Below, piece after piece: positions 57,236 through 64,000 of a DNA stretch of 64,000 bases. The stretch's first letter is position 1. The number at the start of each line of letters is the position of its first letter. The stretch covers positions 666,001 through 730,000 of the forward strand of contig NC_089451.1 in assembly GCF_026210795.1 (NCBI RefSeq), given 5' to 3'. The translations under genes and the position numbers were made by a program. This stretch comes from Rhizophagus irregularis. Lineage: Eukaryota; Glomeromycota; Glomeromycetes; Glomerales; Glomeraceae. The notes below the pieces were generated by a model, which was not told where the DNA came from, searched no databases, and worked only from the letters and a program-made list of their open reading frames with translations.

Positions 57236-60011
57236 TCTACATAAAATTACTGCGCCACATTTCTATTTTAACAATATTATACTTGTTATAATTATACTAT
57301 CGTTGAGGAATAAGAGATATATGAAATTGTGCATTAATTGAATAGGACATAACCTGAAAGAAATGCCTACACACAATTCCTTTATTAATGAGCCAAAGAT
57401 AGGTACATAAATGCGACCCGTCATCAAGTAGAATGATATGTTGTGGTTAGTTGCTTTCCATACTTGCCGAATACTATTATGGGGTATATTTTTGATTAAT
57501 GAAGAAAATAGAGATTGAGGTTGATCATAATCATCCTTTCTGGCCATTTCTTGTTGATAAGAATCATCTACCATCTATGAAAAAAGACGAAAAAAAAGGA
57601 AGTATTTTTTTTTAATAATTGTCTTTATCATTTCAAACAAGTACTAATAATTTTCTTATCAACCATTAGCAATATACTTACTTCTAAGAGCGGTAACCAA
57701 TCTTCAATTAATTTCACATCATAACATAACGATTGGGCCATTTGATCACGTTGTTTTTGAAGAATCTGTGGAGTTAAATATTCTCGCAAAATTTTATCAA
57801 GTTCTGGAAAATATTCATCCATAATTGATGGTATTCCTCTAGTAGGAATTTCATTTTTATATTCGTTTAATATTGCTTTTTTTGATTGTTGATTAAATAT
57901 TTTTTGAATTTTTTTAATAACATCAGTCAAACACGAAGATCTATTTAATCTATCTTTGATTATTTTATTAGTAGACTCTACCCGTTGTGTACTTTGAATT
58001 CCCGCTGTGAAATTCTGATTGATAGCATAACAAGCCCAACTACTCTTACAAGGATATAAAGCTCTTGTAAGATATTGTTCACAAGCTGGAAATTCATCAA
58101 TAAGTGTATTCCATTTTATTTCAAATGTTTTATGACATAAAGAATTGCGCATTTCTAAGAATTTAGCGCGAAAAAGTTCAAATTGATCACGCAATTTTCC
58201 TTTAAGATTCTTTTTTAGATTTAAATCTATATGAAAAATACAATGGAAATGATGTGTTTCTGGATAATTTGTCTTTATGGCTGATATTAAGGCTGGATCA
58301 GCATCAAAATATAGGACTGTTGGTGTAAGATCACAAGAATTTTTTAATTCTTGTAAAATCCATGTGAAAGTTGCTTCTGTTTCATCTTTTAAAATTGCTG
58401 CAGCAACTATTATATTTCTAAAATTATTATCAACCACAATGATTAGCATTAATATCATATCAAATTGATTAGTTTTAGACATTGTATCAACAATCACAAT
58501 ATCATGGTATCTTTCATATGCATTAACTTGATCAGGTGACATCCAAAATAATGAGTTTAGTCTTCTTTCTCTATGATCAAAGCGCGACTTTATAATCCAT
58601 CTTGGATCATCATCTTTTTTTAAGTATAGCTCAGTAAGAATTTGACATGCATCATTCTTAATAGGTTTCACTTGTTTTTTAAACTGTTGAATAGCGTTAC
58701 TTAGATCTTTCTTATTAATCACTTTATTTGGAAATGAGGCTACTAGTAAGTTATATTGAGTTGGTATGCCTAATCTTCCTTCAATCGTCCAAAACTTTAT
58801 TTTCTCAAGCATTTTATCTGTCAATTTTCGAAATTTTGGGGCTATTTCGGTAATGCAAGGATTCATATCATGATTATGTGTCCCAACTATACTATTAATA
58901 CGAACACCATTTCCAGATTTGGGAAAAGAAAGATTAATATGCCAAAGACATCCAATCATTTCAGAATCCCTATCCCTTCTATTTTCTTCTAAAATAACCT
59001 TTTGGATCTCATGAGTTCGGGCATGTGAACATTTATATGTTCTACGTCTTGTTATTGTACTGTCAGTTGGATCCAGTATACGTCTTTTTTTACGAAAAGA
59101 AAATCCCTGTTGCTTTGCATATTCATTAAGGTATGATTCGGCAAGTTCCCATGTTTCAAATTCCATCCCTTGATTTAATTCTAATTTATTCTCTTCTTCC
59201 TCATACTCGCTATTATCATATTCCCGTTCTTGATGATTAAGATTTCTATCTTCATCATCTGAAATATCATACCGGCCATTTATTCTTTCATCTTCCGGAA
59301 AATCATATCTGTTTATATCCTCATTTTCTGAAACATCCATTCTTCTTACATTTCCTATTTGGGTTTCATTAAGTGTATCATGAATTCATGATCTTCAAGA
59401 AATAGATCAAAAGAATCATACAGAAAACCATAAAATTCAAATATCGGTAGGTCAGGAGATTCGTATTGATAACTGTTAAGCAAATCTAAACCACTATATG
59501 AAGAATCATAATAAGAGTTGAATAACATGTCGGGACTATAGGAAAAATTTGGGTCTAAAACATTTTCCATTGTAAGTGGTTTTATTAATAGTTTTAAAGC
59601 TTTGTGGTTTCGTATAGATTATTATAATTGATATGAATTTACTTTAGGGAACGATGTTTTAGAAAAACAGAACAAGATACGTGCTTATAAACAGTAAAGA
59701 TTAAAATTTTCTTTAGAAAATAACACGTTAGCGTGTCAGAATTTTTTCAAAAGAAATGGGCTTAAATGTGAATTACATCATTATATAAACAATGGCAATT
59801 TTGTATTACCTGTTACTATTATTTGTGTAATATTTATCAGGTGTTATCACCTTCCGTAATTATTAAATTTAAATAATTAATTACCTTCCGAACTATATCA
59901 ATAAAATTAATCAGGTGATTTCACCTGAATTATTTTAAAATTATATAAAATTATCAGGTTAAATCACCTAGGTGAAAATAATTAAAATCACCCGAGTGTA
60001 AATTAGTTATA

Positions 60012-62466
60012 CAGTCGGACTTCTATGTAATCACTAAGTCCATTACATCCAAATTGGTGATTATATAGAATCGTGATTACATAGAGTAAGACTTCTATAT
60101 ATTCACCACAAATATTAAAAATTAATTAAGGTGACTTTATAGAAGTAAATTAAAATAGATACGAATTCAACAAAATTATGTTACATAAATACATATTATA
60201 ATTTTAATTGCGTTAAACAAATAAAAGACTTTATTATATTATATATTATATTATAAAACTATTTATTATTGGATTACTAGTTCGTCACTAATCTGCTAAA
60301 AAAATTGTGTTATTTGAATTTGCTTTTTAGATTGAAACTCAAGTCGTTTAGTAATTTTAAAATATTTTTTAAAAATGTATAGATCATCTATATTAAACTC
60401 ATCAGACTGTTGTTGTTCGAAAAAACTTATCCAAGTTTGTATAGATTTAAGCGCATTATCTAAAGATACTTGAATTTCCTCTTTTTCAGAATCAATTTCG
60501 TTAATTTCACCATCACACATCTCTTCTTGGATTAATCTTACAATATCATTATCATCTAAAACGTCTTCAGTTGGGATTTCTTTTTCTAAATCAAGAAAAT
60601 AATCATTAATTGCATCTGCTAATACAGCACCACGAGGATCTTCTGTTGCACCAAGCTCTCTGATTATTTGATTAATATTAGCCACTTCGTCATCTATTTT
60701 TTCTCTTTGAGCTTGTGTCGCATCTGTTATATCTTCATTAGTTGAAGAAGGTAATATTCCAGTCTTTATCCAGCAATTATGAATTGTTTCTTCAGTAACA
60801 TTTTCCCATGCATCTGTCAAATAATCAATAGATTCTTTAATATTAATTTTTTCTTTATTAATATCTTTTTCAAATAATTCTAACATGTGGCGGCAATAAT
60901 TTCGCTTATAATGATTTTTAAAACTTGCAATAATCCCAGCATCAAGTGGTTGAAGATGGCTGGTAGTATTTGGCGGCAAAAAAGCCACTTCAACATGAGT
61001 TAGTTGAAGGCGCGAAATATTAGGTTGACGTCTCCTTCTGCGGCCTTGATTTTCTAAAAAATAAATTTTAACAATGTAAAATCAAGTAAAATTAAATAAT
61101 ACGAAATTAAAATAAATTTATTATCTATTACATGATGTTCCAGTACTGGTAGATTCTAGATCTTCCATTTCATCCTCTGGTGGATGATAATTCGGATCAA
61201 AATGGGATGGAGCATTATCAATTAAAAGCAGAATCCTTTTATTTTGTAACCTAAAATGTCTATCCATATCAAGAAGAACCTAATAAAAAATTTAATTATA
61301 TTAAAATAATATTTTCATAAAAAAAAATGCAGCAGTTGTTAGTTACCTCTTCAAAAATTTCTGAATTCATCCATGCCTTAGGGTTGCCACGATAATGTAC
61401 TGGAAGATGATTAAAATTAACTCGAGAGAGAGGCCTTGGACGCTTTGAATTACCAATTACCCATGGTTTAAGTTTATCTGTTCCTATTGCATTAGTACCA
61501 AGAAGAACAGTTATTCGAGTTTTATCTTTTTTTTGACCAAGAACTGGTTTGGATGAAAGTGTTTGATTTGGTGGCATCCTATAATAAAGGCCTGTTTCGT
61601 CAATATTATAAATTTGATCAGGAGTAAATCGGCTTAGAAGTTGATGCAATTTTGCTCTTTCTTCTGGAAGAGATGCTAATGGAGCACTTCCTGATTCTCC
61701 ATACACACGATGTTTTCGAATATTATTTCTCTTTTTAAATTTATCTAACCAACCATTAGAAAAGCTTAATTAATCTTCCTGTATACCAAATAATTCTGCA
61801 AAAACTCTTGCTTTCTCTTTGATTAATAAATCTGTAAGAATAACACCTCCTGCAGTTACGTTCTCCACCCAAATATTCATAGCACGATCAAGCATAGGAA
61901 ACTTAACTGGTTTATGCTTAAATATTTTATTAGATTTTTCATTTTCCAGTACAGTTTTCCATTTATCTTTTTGTAATAAAATTTTTGATATTGTACTTCG
62001 TTCAATTGTCAAGTTTGGGTACTTATCATTAAAATATTTCGCAATTTCTATATGCGTTTTATTTTTATTAGTCTCTGCCTATTCACAGATTTGGCATTTA
62101 ACGTCATCACTAATAGCTGAACGATGCTTTTTAAGTTGATTAGATTGAGTCATCATAATAATAAAGACGCGTATATGAAAAGGAAAAGTGGTGTTTGCTG
62201 CAAATACTGCGCACTGCAGAATTTTTATACGTAATGTGCAAATCAAATGATCGATTTTTTAACCAATAAGAAATCATGTGATTGTAAGGAAGTTTTTAAT
62301 AATAACAAATCAATATGTTCGTTACAAATTATTTTTGGTGATAGTGACTATATAATATAAGTAATTACAAAAGGGTTTTTTGATTAATTTTAAGTCGGTT
62401 ACAGATAAATATGTGCTTACAAAGAGTTGTGATTACACAGGAGGTGATTACATAGAGGTCCGACTG
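60012..62466 (-). mobile_element. Tigger/pogo transposon, near full length
   Basis: Ends CAGTCGGACTTCTATGTAAT and CAGTCGGACCTCTATGTAAT (read inward), flanked by TA at 60010-60011 and 62467-62468. 2455 bp with a CENP-B/Tigger-type transposase on the minus strand. Subterminal copies of GTGATTACATAGA occur at both ends. The two ends differ by only one base in the first 20, so the insertion is fairly young, but the gene is already broken. Confidence 0.92.
60296..62153 (-). pseudogene. Tigger/pogo transposase, interrupted
   Basis: Starts MTQSNQLKKHRSAISDD at 62153. HTH region (HIEIAKYFNDKYPNLTIERS), CENP-B-type second HTH (FPMLDRAMNIWVENVTAGG), then the DDE domain: IYNIDETGLYYRMPPNQT with first Asp, KDKTRITVLLGTNAIGTDKL, NSKRPRPLSRVNFNHLPVHY, an intron at 61261-61350, second Asp in RILLLIDNAPSH and third in HLQPLDAGIIASFKNHYKRN. 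The C-terminal half is acidic. Two stops lie in the N-terminal part (after CQICE near 62090 and after FGIQED near 61770). A second apparent intron near 61060-61130 does not splice cleanly. All three catalytic Asp are present. Confidence 0.88.
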
Positions 62467-62838
62467 TATTCTATTTCTTATTAATATTTCGTATATCTGT
62501 TCTGTGAATTTAGAGCATAATTTAGGCACTTTAGTCAAAGGAAACATCCAAAACCTTCTTAAGTTAAGTTGTTCAGCAAGTTCGAATCTACTTATATATA
62601 ATTTTTTTATTATGATTGAATAGATATTTATGGATTTATTCATGTTTTTTGTAACGCCACCAATACGCAGAATTTTTATTTTTAAAATTTACTGTAAAAT
62701 TTGTCAAAAAAAATATTTTTAAAAAATTTTCTAAGTAAAAATGAAATAACTTTTATTGATTTATATTACAAAAATTATAGTGTAAAATTATAAAAAAACA
62801 GAAAACCACTTATTTTTCCCTTTCCACTCACCCGTTGC
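62467..62838. other. AT-rich spacer
   Basis: No gene recognised; one small open frame has no domain. Confidence 0.45.
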
Positions 62839-63317
62839 TAGGGATTGAAATCAATTTTACAATAATCGAATTTATCGAAAATCGATAAGAATCGATTTTA
62901 AATCGATTATCGAATAAAAATCGAATTTACTTATTGTGACGCAGTAGCGTTAATAAGATTTCCCCTGCGTACCCTACAAGTATTGGCCTATTTGTCACAC
63001 ATTATTTGTCACATAGTTAATTTCTTAATTTCTTAATGCTGGCCGTCGTTTCTGTGACATTTTAAAGGGGTAGTCCGTTAATAAGAAGTTAGGTTGATGT
63101 CACGTGACATTAACAAAAATCCAAAAAAAAGGAAATTTTGTTGTCCAATGAAATTCAAGTTATGTTGTACAAAATTCCCAAAAAGGAATTTTTTATGTCA
63201 ATCTTAATAATTTTGATAGTCACGTGACCGACAGTAGTATAATTTTGATTAATGATTAATCGATGATTAATCGATTCTAAAATCGATTCTAATAATGATA
63301 ATTGATTCCAATCTCTA
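62839..63317. mobile_element. hAT-type MITE with 8-bp duplication
   Basis: Ends TAGGGATTGAAATCAATT and TAGAGATTGGAATCAATT (read inward). Flanks CCCGTTGC (62831-62838) and CCCATTGC (63318-63325) form an 8-bp duplication with one change. Subterminal regions are filled with AATCGATT palindromes on both sides (62868-62930 and 63250-63290). No transposase. Confidence 0.82.
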
Positions 63318-63810
63318 CCCATTGCTTTTATTTTCAATATATATCTTTTAACTGTTACATGAACACGTATATGATTTATAATTTTAATGTTACATGGACG
63401 CGTATTTGTTTTATCAAAAATACGTTACATGATCACGTCTAAAAATGATTCCTGTATTACGTATACAATTAACCTATTCTTTGTATTAAAAATAGTAAAT
63501 TTTTTTACAAAACATGTTTATAACTTTGTTTACATATTTTATTAAATTTTTTTAATATGAAAAATGTAAATATATATTATATTATACTGTATATATATAT
63601 TAAAAAATCTATCCTGCTACGCAAATATATATCTGACTATTAATAATTTAATACTCTGCTACACATAATTATATCTGACTATTTAAAAATTATGTTATCA
63701 AATAAGCAATAATAAATATCACATAGGAAAAATTTTTATATGTTGGTTAAGCAAACTCAAAACCTACCTTTATATATATTGTTCGGGATCCTGCGACAGC
63801 TCTATAATAA
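63318..63810. other. AT-rich spacer, possible upstream region of a downstream gene
   Basis: No gene. Short inverted pieces with GTTACATGAACACGT occur near 63355-63440. May include a promoter for the partial frame that follows. Confidence 0.4.
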
Positions 63811-64000
63811 CTTAAGTACCATGCGAAGAACTATCTCTGGGAGATTTTTACTAGCCTACTGAAACGTTTTCAACGTGACTTTTCTTCACCTCCTTCTACA
63901 CCTTCTTCTACACCTATTGTTTACATCTTTCCGCTGGCTTTTCCTATTCATCAAGTTACAAGACTTCCGATTAGGATACCATCTGAAGAATTTTGGAACA
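63811..64000 (+). CDS. Possible partial exon at the window edge
   Basis: An open frame of 63 codons without a stop runs to the end of the window. It reads NYLWEIFTSLLKRFQRD, then a Ser/Thr/Pro stretch, FPLAFPIHQVTRLPIRIPSE, with codon use and lower AT bias like the real genes. It has no ATG in frame and could start after the TAAG at 63813-63816. I recognise no family. Confidence 0.3.

Larger units (their letters stand above)
55961..59570 (-). pseudogene. MULE transposase (FAR1-like, DDE, SWIM, CCHC), broken
   Basis: The main open part (57628-59340, 570 codons) has an acidic start, a FAR1-like zinc region (GFSFRKKRRILDPTDS, CSHARTHEIQ, CLWHINLSF, GTHNHDMNP), then the MULE domain with first Asp in IVIVDTMSKTNQFDM, second in YFDADPALISAIK, CxxH in HFHCIFHIDLN, and Glu in QSTQRVESTNKIIK. 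A GTAAGT intron leads to a SWIM region near 57290-57570, where a frameshift and a Cys-to-Tyr change (HLCTYLWLINKGIVCRHFF) break it. After ~770 bp of low-complexity insert the C-terminal part resumes (SFQHLANFRQTP) and ends with a perfect knuckle CKNCNQVGHYAPRC near 55970. A possible N-terminal piece (59355-59570) is out of frame. The DDE core itself is intact. Confidence 0.87.
55729..60009 (-). mobile_element. Second MULE, 4.3 kb, decayed
   Basis: Left end CTAATTTGCACTCAGGTGA and right end (inward) CTAATTTACACTCGGGTGA, both followed by GGTGAT-type subterminal repeats. Inside is a MULE transposase on the minus strand. No target duplication could be matched; the right flank is split a few bases away by the Tigger insertion at 60012. 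The relic at 5267-5368 belongs to this family. Confidence 0.75.

Noticed and set aside
56488-57270. Possible solo LTR splitting the second MULE transposase (starts TGTCAAC, ends TTTTAACA)
   Set aside because: No matching target duplication, no second copy and mostly microsatellite interior; evidence too weak to call.

Overview
The window looks like nuclear DNA of an early-diverging fungus, most probably an arbuscular mycorrhizal fungus of the Rhizophagus type. This is inference, from the very AT-rich sequence, short GT-AG introns, fungal house-keeping genes (Rom1/2-type Rho exchange factors, an Ada1/Hfi1-type SAGA subunit) and a dense, diverse transposon load. No species assignment can be proved from the sequence alone.

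Layout. 1-6.5 kb is repeat-rich: the end of a TA-flanked DNA transposon, a Harbinger-like MITE, a ~105-bp tandem array, a 523-bp palindrome, a TA-type MITE, a hAT element carrying a hairpin minisatellite, and a polypurine tract. 6.5-32.3 kb is a gene island with nine spliced genes: a tail-anchored coiled-coil protein with an EF-hand-like start; an SR splicing factor (RRM, zinc knuckle, RS); a METTL21-type lysine methyltransferase; V-ATPase subunit D; a small stand-alone I9 peptidase inhibitor; a DHHC palmitoyltransferase; SAGA subunit Ada1/TADA1; and two Rom2-like RhoGEFs. The RhoGEFs lie tail to tail and are paralogues that share about ten intron positions. I reconstructed exons for eight genes so that the reading frame closes exactly; the first gene has one unresolved junction.

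34.1-63.3 kb is almost wholly transposon. It holds a ~7.8-kb LINE (ORF1, then endonuclease-RT-RNase H) lying between two Tigger-like terminal repeats; a 4.4-kb MULE with a perfect 9-bp target duplication, itself hit by a hAT-type and a MULE-type MITE; nested Harbinger-like MITEs; a MULE-type element filled with a 10-bp-based minisatellite; a degraded hAT transposase; a second MULE (FAR1-DDE-SWIM-zinc knuckle); and a 2.45-kb Tigger/pogo element. Every transposon protein is broken. The last ~190 bp may be the start of another gene.

The genes are general cell functions (splicing, vacuolar acidification, palmitoylation, chromatin, Rho signalling) and do not form one pathway. I found no CRISPR array, secondary-metabolite cluster or defence system. 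The most unusual content is in the repeats: a foldback core shared by different element families, a tandem array whose units look like splice-flanked micro-exons, minisatellites inside elements, and insertions dated by target duplications and, in one case, by an empty site elsewhere in the window.
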